NCBI GenBank assembly: GCA_025359705.1
Contig: JANYFS010000273.1
Coordinates: forward strand, 1 to 8,614
Direction of reading: 5' to 3'
Origin: Deinococcales bacterium
GTDB taxonomy: Bacteria; Deinococcota; Deinococci; Deinococcales; Deinococcaceae
DNA length: 8,614 nt
Positions 1-5,769 of this stretch are shown here, piece after piece. The notes beneath the pieces were generated by a model, which was given only the letters and a program-made list of their open reading frames with translations, was not told the origin of the DNA and made no database searches. The translations under genes were made by a program, and so were the position numbers. Within the stretch, counting starts at the first letter, position 1, and every line of letters starts with the position of its first letter.

Positions 1-2
1 CC

Positions 3-182
3 AATGTGCATGATGAGGTGAGTAATATCCATTTTTTAAACAGTGAATCCTCGAGGCCCGTACAACCTGGGGAGTGGTGGTACTTTGGAAATATATCCTC
101 ACCCTCGAGCGAAGTAAGCAAGGTGGACGAATACCTACCCAGTTTTGATGGCTATCCAGATACCCTCTCAAGTTGCCCTTAA
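3..182 (+). CDS. C-terminal end of an unrecognised protein (5' truncated by window edge)
   Basis: One rightward frame is open from the left edge for 59 codons to a TAA at 180-182, while the other two rightward frames stop within the first 20 bases. The translated end is rich in Ser, Pro and aromatic residues (a Gly-Glu-Trp-Trp-Tyr-Phe stretch) and finishes in Ser-Ser-Cys-Pro. I do not recognise the family. Support for it being real: an intrinsic terminator in the same orientation starts six bases after the stop, and its two CTCGAG palindromes (50, 104) fall in the Ser-Ser/Ser-Arg frame used in the surrounding genes. Against it: 59 open codons is not long enough to be decisive, and one leftward frame is also open here. 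The start lies outside the window, so size and function cannot be judged. Confidence 0.5.
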   Translation, partial: NVHDEVSNIHFLNSESSRPVQPGEWWYFGNISSPSSEVSKVDEYLPSFDGYPDTLSSCP

Positions 183-187
183 ATCTT

Positions 188-242
188 AAATCCCCCCTCG
201 AGTATGTTGGATTTCAAATTCCCCCTCGAGGGGATTTTTTTT
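188..242 (+). terminator. Intrinsic terminator with CTCGAG in both stem arms
   Basis: Left arm 188-202 (AAATC6TCGAG) pairs with right arm 225-237 (CTCGAGGGGATTT) as a 13-bp stem with two bulged C residues and a 22-base loop. A shorter alternative is CCCC-TCGA-GGGG at 222-233. A run of eight T (235-242) follows, giving rightward polarity. It would end transcription of the gene that stops at 182 and insulate glyA. Each arm contains a complete CTCGAG palindrome. Confidence 0.75.
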
Positions 243-266
243 GGATTTTCTGGGCCTCGAGTTACC

Positions 267-298
267 GTAACACCCCGCCCCAAACTCGAGGGTGTTAC
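267..298. promoter_or_regulatory. Inverted repeat upstream of glyA, possible operator
   Basis: GTAACACCC (267-275) is the exact complement of GGGTGTTAC (290-298), with 14 bases between. The half-site GGGTGTTA occurs again at 333-340, 43 bp downstream, where it overlaps the glyA extended -10 box. No T-run follows the hairpin, so it does not look like a terminator. A transcription-factor binding site or looped operator is an inference from the geometry only. Confidence 0.4.
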
Positions 299-335
299 TT
301 TCTGTACATATGCCCCTTTTTCCCTCGAGTGAGGG

Positions 336-344
336 TGTTAAAAT
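336..344 (+). promoter_or_regulatory. Extended -10 promoter of glyA, probably leaderless
   Basis: TGTTAAAAT at 336-344 matches an extended -10 element (TGn followed by TAAAAT). It ends seven bases before the ATG at 352, so transcription would start at or next to the start codon. There is no Shine-Dalgarno sequence at usable spacing; the purine stretch GAGGG at 331-335 is 16 bases away. No good -35 hexamer is visible, consistent with an extended -10 promoter. Confidence 0.55.
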
Positions 345-351
345 ACCCCCC

Positions 352-1596
352 ATGACCCAAACCCTCACCCCCCCCCAAACTCGAGATGTGATCTTTGGCC
401 TTATTCAGCAAGAACTCGAGCGGCAAACTTACGGCCTCGAGCTGATTGCTTCCGAAAACTTCTGCTCGAGCGCGGTGCGCGAAGCCCAAGGCAGTGTGCT
501 GACCAATAAATACGCCGAGGGCTACCCTGGCAAGCGGTGGTATGGTGGCTGCGAAGTGGTCGATCAGGTGGAGCAAATCGCCATAGACCGTGCTAAAGAA
601 TTGTTTGGGGCAGCCTACGCCAATGTGCAGCCGCACAGTGGCTCGAGCGCGAATTTGGCGGTTTACAATGCGCTGCTGAAGGTGGGGGATACCGTTTTGG
701 GAATGAATTTGGCCCACGGTGGACACTTGACCCACGGCTCACCCGTGAATTTCTCGGGCCTGAGCTATAACATGGTCACGTATTCGGTTGATCCCGTGAC
801 CCTGCTGATCGACATGGCAGAAGTGCGCCGTATGGCCCTCGAGCATCAGCCCAAAATGATTATTGCGGGGGCCAGTGCCTACAGCCGCGTGATCGACTTT
901 GCCGCCTTTCGTGCCATTGCTGACGAAGTGGGCGCGTATTTGTTTGCCGACATCGCCCACATTGCGGGCTTGGTCGCCACGGGCGCACACCCCAGCCCCG
1001 TGCCACACGCCCATGTGGTGGCAACCACCACCCACAAAACCTTGCGTGGCCCACGCGGGGGCTTGATCCTCTCGAACGACCTCGAGATTGGAAAATTGAT
1101 TGACCGCGCGGTCTTTCCTGGCTACCAAGGCGGCCCGCTCGAGCATGTGATTGCTGCTAAAGCAGTGGCCTTTGCCGAAGCCCTGCTCCCCGAATTCACC
1201 GAATACAGCAACCAAATCATCGCCAACTCGAGGGCATTGTGTGCGGCGATGCTCGAGCGAGGCTACCAAATCATTTCGGGTGGAACCGACAACCATTTGT
1301 TTGTACTCGACTTGCGCCCCACCCCGCTCAAGGGCAAAGGCGAACGCGCTTCCAAGCTGCTGGATTCGGCGCACATCACCATTTCCAAATCGACCCTGCC
1401 CTACGACGATATTCCTGAGGGCAAAATCATTAACAACGGGATTCGCATTGGAACCCCCGCCCTAACCACCCGTGGCATGAAAGAAACCGAAATGCTAAAA
1501 GTTGCCGAGTTTATTGACCGCGTGCTGCAAGGTGAAGACCCTGCGGTGGTGGGTGAAGAAGTCAAGGCATTTGCAAGTCAGTATCCGCTTCCTTAG
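352..1596 (+). CDS. glyA: Serine hydroxymethyltransferase
   Basis: A 414-residue cytoplasmic PLP enzyme that interconverts serine plus tetrahydrofolate with glycine plus 5,10-methylene-tetrahydrofolate, the main source of one-carbon units. Visible signatures: the N-terminal LIASENF motif (31-37), the NKYAEGYPGKRWYGG block (52-66), the SGSSAN segment (96-101), the aspartate of FADIAHIAGL (198-207), and the PLP-lysine motif TTHKTLRGPRGG with Lys229, the same number as in E. coli GlyA. Family length is normal. ATG 352 is chosen because homologues begin near here and an extended -10 box lies seven bases upstream; an ATG 60 bases further up would add an untypical tail and overlap the promoter. Ten CTCGAG palindromes lie inside the gene, and all six Leu-Glu pairs use it. 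It is apparently transcribed alone, between terminators at 188-242 and 1648-1695. Confidence 0.97.
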   Translation: MTQTLTPPQTRDVIFGLIQQELERQTYGLELIASENFCSSAVREAQGSVLTNKYAEGYPGKRWYGGCEVVDQVEQIAIDRAKELFGAAYANVQPHSGSSANLAVYNALLKVGDTVLGMNLAHGGHLTHGSPVNFSGLSYNMVTYSVDPVTLLIDMAEVRRMALEHQPKMIIAGASAYSRVIDFAAFRAIADEVGAYLFADIAHIAGLVATGAHPSPVPHAHVVATTTHKTLRGPRGGLILSNDLEIGKLIDRAVFPGYQGGPLEHVIAAKAVAFAEALLPEFTEYSNQIIANSRALCAAMLERGYQIISGGTDNHLFVLDLRPTPLKGKGERASKLLDSAHITISKSTLPYDDIPEGKIINNGIRIGTPALTTRGMKETEMLKVAEFIDRVLQGEDPAVVGEEVKAFASQYPLP

Positions 1597-1647
1597 AACA
1601 GTTATTCGTTATATTTTGGACATACGCTCTGATTTGCATTTGAATAA

Positions 1648-1695
1648 ATAAAGCTCGAGCATGTTATTTAAAATATGCTCGAGCTTTATATTTTT
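1648..1695 (+). terminator. Strong intrinsic terminator of glyA
   Basis: A perfect 15-bp stem pairs ATAAAGCTCGAGCAT (1648-1662) with its complement at 1675-1689; it can extend by one G-T and two T-A pairs to leave a six-base loop. TATATTTTT (1687-1695) follows. It lies between the convergent glyA and carboxynorspermidine synthase genes. The leftward flank is AT-rich (TTTATTC), so it may also work weakly in the other direction. A CTCGAG palindrome forms the core of each arm. Confidence 0.85.
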
Positions 1696-1773
1696 GAAGG
1701 GTTAAAATAGCATAAGGGTTAAAACATCATAGAGATTGCTACGCTTTGAGCAACGATTCTGTGATCTTGACCC

Positions 1774-1812
1774 AAAATCTTAATGTAAAATCTTAATGTA
1801 AAATCTTAATGC
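1774..1812. repeat. Tandem repeat, 13 bp x 3, overlapping a stop codon
   Basis: Three head-to-tail 13-bp units read AAAATCTTAATGT (1774-1786), AAAATCTTAATGT (1787-1799) and AAAATCTTAATGC (1800-1812). The third unit contains the stop codon (TAA on the minus strand) and last residue of the leftward gene, so the other copies look like duplications of the end of that gene into the spacer. Two other 13-bp x 3 arrays occur in the window (8203-8241 and 8359-8397) with unrelated unit sequences. Confidence 0.85.
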
Positions 1813-3017
1813 ACCAGCTCGAGGTCAGCCAGTTCATTTACGGGCAAGCCCCATGTATTCATAGCGGCAATGAAGGGATCGGGATTAAATTCCTCGACAT
1901 TGTAGACACCTGCTTTCATCCAAGTTCCCTCGAGCATCAGCATGGCCCCGATCATGGCGGGAACGCCTGTGGTGTAGCTGACCCCTTGGGCTTGTACCTC
2001 GCGGTAACATTCGGCGTGGTCGCAAACGTTATAGACAAAATGCACCACTTCTTTGCCATCTTTGATGCCCTTGGCCTGCACTCCAATGCAGGTTTTGCCT
2101 GTGTAATTTTCGGCAAGCGATTCGGGGGCGGGCAGTACCGCTTTCAAAAACTCGAGGGGAATAATTTGCTGGCCCTGAAAATTCACGGGGGTGATGGCAG
2201 TCATGCCCACCGCCTCGAGAACCGAAAGGTGCTTGATGTAGGCTTCGCCAAAGGTCATCCAAAAACGGGCGCGTTTAATGCTGGGGAAGTTGATGACTAG
2301 GCTCTCGAGTTCTTCGTGGTACAGCACAAAACTCTTGCGGGTTTGCACTTTGGGGTAATAGATGTCTTGAGCAATCTCGAGGGGGGCGGTTTCGACCCAC
2401 ATACCGTTTTCCCAATAGCGCCCATTGGCAGTGATTTCACGGATGTTGATTTCAGGATTGAAATTGGTGGCAAAAGCCTTGCCGTGGTCGCCGTTGTTGC
2501 AGTCTACGATGTCCAGGAAATGGATTTCATCGAAGTAGTGCTTGGCATGGTAGGCGGTGAACACATTGGTCGCGCCTGGGTCGAAGCCGCAGCCCAGCAA
2601 GGCCATCAAACCCGCTGCCTCGAAGCGCTGGCGGTAGGCCCACTGCCAGGAATACTCGAACTTGGCAACATCTTTGGGTTCGTAGTTGGCGGTATCTAGG
2701 TAATGTACTCCCGTCTCGAGGCAGGCATCCATGATGGTCAGGTCTTGGTAGGGCAAGGCCACATTGATCACCAAAACCGGATTGTACTGCTTGATCAGGG
2801 CCACCAATTCGGGAACATTGTCCGCGTCCACTTTGGCAGTGGTCACTACCGTTTTGCTGTTGGGATTATGGGTTTTGATGTCTGCGGCAATTTTGTCGCA
2901 CTTGGCAACCGTGCGGCTTGCCAAACAGATTTCGCTGAAGACACCATCGTTTTGGGCGCACTTTTTCGCCACCACATTGCCCACCCCACCTGCACCAATA
3001 ATTAACACTCGAGCCAT
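1806..3017 (-). CDS. Carboxynorspermidine synthase-like protein (saccharopine dehydrogenase family)
   Basis: A 403-residue NAD(P)-dependent oxidoreductase. It opens with a Rossmann strand and GAGGVG loop (8-13), followed by a saccharopine dehydrogenase fold with the blocks YLDTANYEP, GCGFDPGATNVF, NGDHGKAFATNF and YTGKTCIG. These match, from memory, the carboxynorspermidine dehydrogenase of Vibrio cholerae, which condenses aspartate semialdehyde with a diamine to give carboxy(nor)spermidine for polyamine synthesis. The start at 3017 is supported by a near-perfect Shine-Dalgarno AGGAGGT five bases upstream, so this message has a leader, unlike some neighbours. All seven Leu-Glu pairs are CTCGAG, and another CTCGAG begins four bases into the gene. 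The partner decarboxylase is not in the window. The specific substrate (putrescine, diaminopropane or another amine) cannot be told; a true saccharopine dehydrogenase is less likely. Confidence 0.88.
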   Translation of the reverse strand: MARVLIIGAGGVGNVVAKKCAQNDGVFSEICLASRTVAKCDKIAADIKTHNPNSKTVVTTAKVDADNVPELVALIKQYNPVLVINVALPYQDLTIMDACLETGVHYLDTANYEPKDVAKFEYSWQWAYRQRFEAAGLMALLGCGFDPGATNVFTAYHAKHYFDEIHFLDIVDCNNGDHGKAFATNFNPEINIREITANGRYWENGMWVETAPLEIAQDIYYPKVQTRKSFVLYHEELESLVINFPSIKRARFWMTFGEAYIKHLSVLEAVGMTAITPVNFQGQQIIPLEFLKAVLPAPESLAENYTGKTCIGVQAKGIKDGKEVVHFVYNVCDHAECYREVQAQGVSYTTGVPAMIGAMLMLEGTWMKAGVYNVEEFNPDPFIAAMNTWGLPVNELADLELVH

Positions 3018-3347
3018 TTGAAACCTCCTAAGAATTCGCTGAAATACGCACCCTAGCAAATTTTACAGAAGCAAAATTTACGGGTCGTTTTGCCTCAGTC
3101 TAAAACATTTTGGTGATGGGATTTCCCCACACCCCTCGAGTCAATCTCGAGCCACGCCACACCGCCATCTCAGACACGAATATACACCCCAATCTGCAAC
3201 CTAGACCTCACATGACTTGAGTCCGATCATGTAAACTTAACCCTCTCGAGCGGGGTAGATCACCCGTAAATTGGCGCAATCAGGCTCGAGGTTAAATCCT
3301 CAAACATCCCCAAACATCCCCAAACCTTGGAGTTAAAAAAACCGCTT
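3018..3347. other. Divergent 330-bp spacer with dyad and short repeats
   Basis: No gene is visible between the leftward oxidoreductase and dnaJ. The spacer holds four CTCGAG sites (3135, 3146, 3245, 3285), two of them separated by only five bases. A bulged hairpin (arms 3113-3120 and 3126-3132) is present. An inverted repeat ACATGA-N11-TCATGT lies at 3210-3232. The 10-bp direct repeat CAAACATCCC is present twice, then partially (3301-3326), just before dnaJ. No CIRCE heat-shock element and no convincing sigma-70 promoter for dnaJ was found. Confidence 0.6.
3075..3102 (-). promoter_or_regulatory. Candidate promoter of the carboxynorspermidine synthase gene
   Basis: On the minus strand TAGACT (3102-3097) and TAAATT (3080-3075) are separated by 16 bases. 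Each hexamer matches four of six consensus positions. The predicted leader is about 50 bases and would carry the AGGAGGT ribosome binding site at 3029-3023. A competing -10, TAAAAT at 3065-3060, lacks a matching -35. Confidence 0.35.
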
Positions 3348-4466
3348 ATGCAAGATTACTACGAACTATTGGGCGTTTCTAAGAGCGCTTCCCCCGAAGA
3401 CATCAAGTCGGCTTATCGCAAACTGGCCCTCAAATACCACCCTGACCGCAACAAAGAAGAGGGGGCCAGCGAAAAGTTTGCCTCGATCAACAATGCCTAT
3501 GCCGCGCTGAGTGATCCCGAAAAACGCGCCCACTATGACCGCTTTGGTTCCGAACCCAGCAGCCAAGGAATGCCAGGTACGGGCGACATGGGCGGGGCCG
3601 ATCCCTTCGATTTGTTTGAGCAGTTGTTTGGTGGAAACCGCCGTGGTGGGGGCAATCCCAATGCCAAGCCCAGGGGCGAAGACTTGCAGGTGGAGGCCGA
3701 AATCAGTCTCGAGCAAGCCCGCGAAGGGGCCGAAATCGAACTCGAGGTAGACCGACTGGTGGGCTGCACCCACTGTAACGGCTCGAGGAGCGAACCAGGT
3801 GGCAAACCTGCGGTGCGCTGTACTTCTTGCAATGGGGCGGGGCGGGTGCAGTACCAACAGCGCACCATTTTGGGTAATTTTGTGACCGAGCAAGCCTGCC
3901 CCACCTGCAAAGGCGAAGGTCAATTGCTGGTGGAACCCTGCACCAAATGTAAAGGTCGGGGCCGTACCCTCAGCAGTGACAAGGTTTCGGTTAAGTTGCC
4001 CAAAGGTATCGATGAGGGCTACCGCATTCGGGTCAGTGGTCAGGGCAACACTGGCCCAGGCGGGGTCGGCGACCTGTATGTGCATATCAACCTGAAAAAG
4101 CACCCCAGCCTAACCCGCGAAGAACACGATCTGCATTACACCGCCAAAATCGGCATTGCCCAGGCCATTTTGGGCGGCTCGCTCGAGGTTCCCAGTTTGG
4201 ACGGCCCCAAACCGATTGAGATTCGCTCGGGAACCCAGCACGGCGACACCCTGCGCCTGCGTGGGCAAGGAATGCCCCGTTTGCAGGCCAGTGGCACAGG
4301 GGATTTGATTGTCACCTTCAAAGTCGACGTTCCCAACGCCAAAAACCTATCCAAAGAAGCCAGAGACTACCTCGAGGGCTACGCCAAAGTGATGGGCGAA
4401 AACACCTCGAGCAGCCACCAGCCTGGGTTTTTTGAGCGTCTAGGGAAAGTGATCAAAGGGGAGTAA
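3348..4466 (+). CDS. dnaJ: Chaperone DnaJ (Hsp40, type I)
   Basis: A 372-residue co-chaperone that delivers unfolded proteins to DnaK and stimulates its ATPase through the HPD motif. Domains in order: J domain 1-70 with HPD at 31-33; Gly/Phe-rich linker about 67-103; cysteine-rich zinc domain with four CxxC pairs (140/143, 158/161, 184/187, 198/201); C-terminal substrate-binding beta domains. In the first zinc repeat the usual final Gly is Arg (CTHCNGSR), with a CTCGAG at that point; this variation occurs in some DnaJ proteins. ATG 3348 gives the normal start MQDYYELLGV; a TTG at 3327 would add seven untypical residues. The nearest GGAG (3329-3332) is 15 bases upstream, so initiation looks weak. 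No dnaK or grpE is adjacent, so this may be a separate or second copy. prs follows 90 bases later on the same strand. Confidence 0.96.
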   Translation: MQDYYELLGVSKSASPEDIKSAYRKLALKYHPDRNKEEGASEKFASINNAYAALSDPEKRAHYDRFGSEPSSQGMPGTGDMGGADPFDLFEQLFGGNRRGGGNPNAKPRGEDLQVEAEISLEQAREGAEIELEVDRLVGCTHCNGSRSEPGGKPAVRCTSCNGAGRVQYQQRTILGNFVTEQACPTCKGEGQLLVEPCTKCKGRGRTLSSDKVSVKLPKGIDEGYRIRVSGQGNTGPGGVGDLYVHINLKKHPSLTREEHDLHYTAKIGIAQAILGGSLEVPSLDGPKPIEIRSGTQHGDTLRLRGQGMPRLQASGTGDLIVTFKVDVPNAKNLSKEARDYLEGYAKVMGENTSSSHQPGFFERLGKVIKGE

Positions 4467-4543
4467 CGCTCGAGGGTAAAGCGCTCAATTACACCAGGCA
4501 ATATGTCCTCCAATTTTGGTTATGCTGTTAGGGCAACCTTTTT

Positions 4544-4549
4544 GGAGGG
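4544..4549 (+). promoter_or_regulatory. Ribosome binding site fixing a TTG start for prs
   Basis: GGAGGG at 4544-4549 ends seven bases before TTG 4557, ideal spacing. The only longer in-frame alternative, ATG 4503, would place this site inside the gene and add 18 residues that homologues lack. That extension also contains a Leu-Glu pair coded TTG GAG, whereas every Leu-Glu pair inside assigned genes is CTC GAG, which argues that it is not translated. Confidence 0.75.
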
Positions 4550-4556
4550 CATTACC

Positions 4557-5516
4557 TTGAACAGTCGATACAATCCACTGATGGTCTTTTCGGGCCAAAG
4601 CAATATCCATCTGGCTCAGGAGATCTGTGATCACTTGGGCATTCCGCTGGGCAAGAGCGAGACCCAGAAATTCAGCAACGATAACCTGATGGTGCGTTAC
4701 AACGAATCTTTGCGGGAGGGTGATATTTATATCGTCCAGTCGCTCTCGAGTCCTGCTTCGGACAATTTGCTCGAGCTGCTTTTGCTGATTGATGCAGCCA
4801 AAACCTCTTCTGCCGCACGGGTGACAGCGGTGATTCCGTATTATTCTTACGCCCGTTCCGACAAAAAAGACGAACCGCGCATTCCCATTGCGGGCCGCTT
4901 GGTGGCAGATTTGCTGCAAACCGCAGGCGCAGACCGCATCCTAACCATGACTTTGCACAGCCCACAGGTTCACGGATTTTTTAAAGTTCCTGTGGATCAT
5001 TTGTCTGCCGAAATCACCATTGCCAACCATTTGCTTGCCAGCATCTCCGATGCCAGCGAGGGCGTGGTTTTGGCTCCCGATGCAGGTGATATGAAGCGGG
5101 CTTCTGCACTGGCACGGCGTTTGAATAGCAATTTGGCCTTTATCGACAAACGCCGCGTATCCGACACCCAAGTGGAGGCCCGCAGCTTGGTCGGCGATGT
5201 GCGAGACCGCAAAGTCTTCATTGTGGACGATGAAATCAGTACCGCTGGCTCGATTGTGCAAGCGGTGAGCGCAGCCAAACATGCGGGAGCCAGAGAAATT
5301 TATGTGGCTTGTACCCACGGGGTCTATGTGGGGCCAGCCCTCGAGCGGATTAAGGGTTTAGACGCGGTGGAAGTGGTTTCCACCAACACCGTAGAAGTTC
5401 CCGAATGGAAAATGGCCCAAGCCCGCAAGCTCAAGGTCTTGACCGTGGCTCCACTGTTTGGGGAAGCCATTCAGCGCATTCATACCGGTAAATCGGTTTC
5501 GGTCTTGTTTGAATAA
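4557..5516 (+). CDS. prs: Ribose-phosphate pyrophosphokinase (PRPP synthetase)
   Basis: A 319-residue cytoplasmic enzyme that makes 5-phosphoribosyl-1-pyrophosphate from ribose 5-phosphate and ATP, feeding purine, pyrimidine, NAD, His and Trp synthesis. Visible motifs: FSGQSN near residue 11; YARSDKKDEPRIPIAGRLVADLL (about 98-120), matching the family YARQDRK..R.P block; LHSPQVHGFF (133-142) where most enzymes have DLHAxQIQGFF; flexible-loop DKRR (197-200); and PRPP-binding loop VDDEISTAGS (223-232) in place of the usual VDDMIDTAGT. The loop keeps both acidic residues at its start. The substitutions could mean a sub-lineage or altered regulation, but length and overall plan are normal. TTG 4557 is preferred for its ribosome binding site; an internal ATG eight codons later would remove little. 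It is probably cotranscribed with the small membrane gene seven bases downstream, possibly with dnaJ. Confidence 0.92.
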   Translation: MNSRYNPLMVFSGQSNIHLAQEICDHLGIPLGKSETQKFSNDNLMVRYNESLREGDIYIVQSLSSPASDNLLELLLLIDAAKTSSAARVTAVIPYYSYARSDKKDEPRIPIAGRLVADLLQTAGADRILTMTLHSPQVHGFFKVPVDHLSAEITIANHLLASISDASEGVVLAPDAGDMKRASALARRLNSNLAFIDKRRVSDTQVEARSLVGDVRDRKVFIVDDEISTAGSIVQAVSAAKHAGAREIYVACTHGVYVGPALERIKGLDAVEVVSTNTVEVPEWKMAQARKLKVLTVAPLFGEAIQRIHTGKSVSVLFE

Positions 5517-5523
5517 AAATCTT

Positions 5524-5769
5524 ATGACCCCAATCCTTCTCGCTCGAGCCAGTTTAATCATCCTTGCCCTTCTGGGTATTTTGCTGGTGTTGCAGGCACT
5601 AAAAATTGTGCTGGTTCCCGTGTGGATGGTGGTCGGGCTACTTTTGCTCAGGCTGGCCTCGAGGCTATACAGCGCCTACCTGACCCACACCCTGCGCTCG
5701 AGCCTGGGGGAAGCCATCGTCACAGGGGTGGTCTGTGTGCTGCTGCTCAACCCCCGCCTTCTGGGTTGA
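5524..5769 (+). CDS. Small two-helix membrane protein of unknown function
   Basis: An 81-residue protein starting seven bases after the prs stop. It has a hydrophobic N-terminal segment of about 35 residues, rich in Leu, Ile and Val and broken by one Lys, that could form two membrane helices (about 4-22 and 27-42). A short basic stretch with RLASRLYSAYL follows, then a third hydrophobic patch (about 63-75). No ribosome binding site is evident; the start follows an A/T-rich stretch. Three CTCGAG sites lie in it, coding Ala-Arg-Ala, Ser-Arg and Ser-Ser. Its last 23 bases overlap the end of the leftward propeller gene. I do not recognise the family. Tight coupling to prs suggests cotranscription, not a shared function. 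Confidence 0.65.
   Translation: MTPILLARASLIILALLGILLVLQALKIVLVPVWMVVGLLLLRLASRLYSAYLTHTLRSSLGEAIVTGVVCVLLLNPRLLG

Noticed and set aside
295..1374. Long leftward reading frames (295-735 and 739-1374) opposite glyA
   Set aside because: glyA is unmistakable; the opposite frames show no family features and are shadows of its codon pattern.
1809..3005. Rightward frames of 100-163 codons opposite the polyamine gene
   Set aside because: The leftward protein is a recognised oxidoreductase; these frames lack ribosome binding sites and family motifs.
3366..4103. 245-codon leftward frame opposite dnaJ
   Set aside because: It is antisense to the conserved J and zinc domains and looks like nothing known.
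4503..4556. Longer prs start at ATG 4503
   Set aside because: It lacks a ribosome binding site, adds untypical residues and swallows the GGAGGG that serves TTG 4557.
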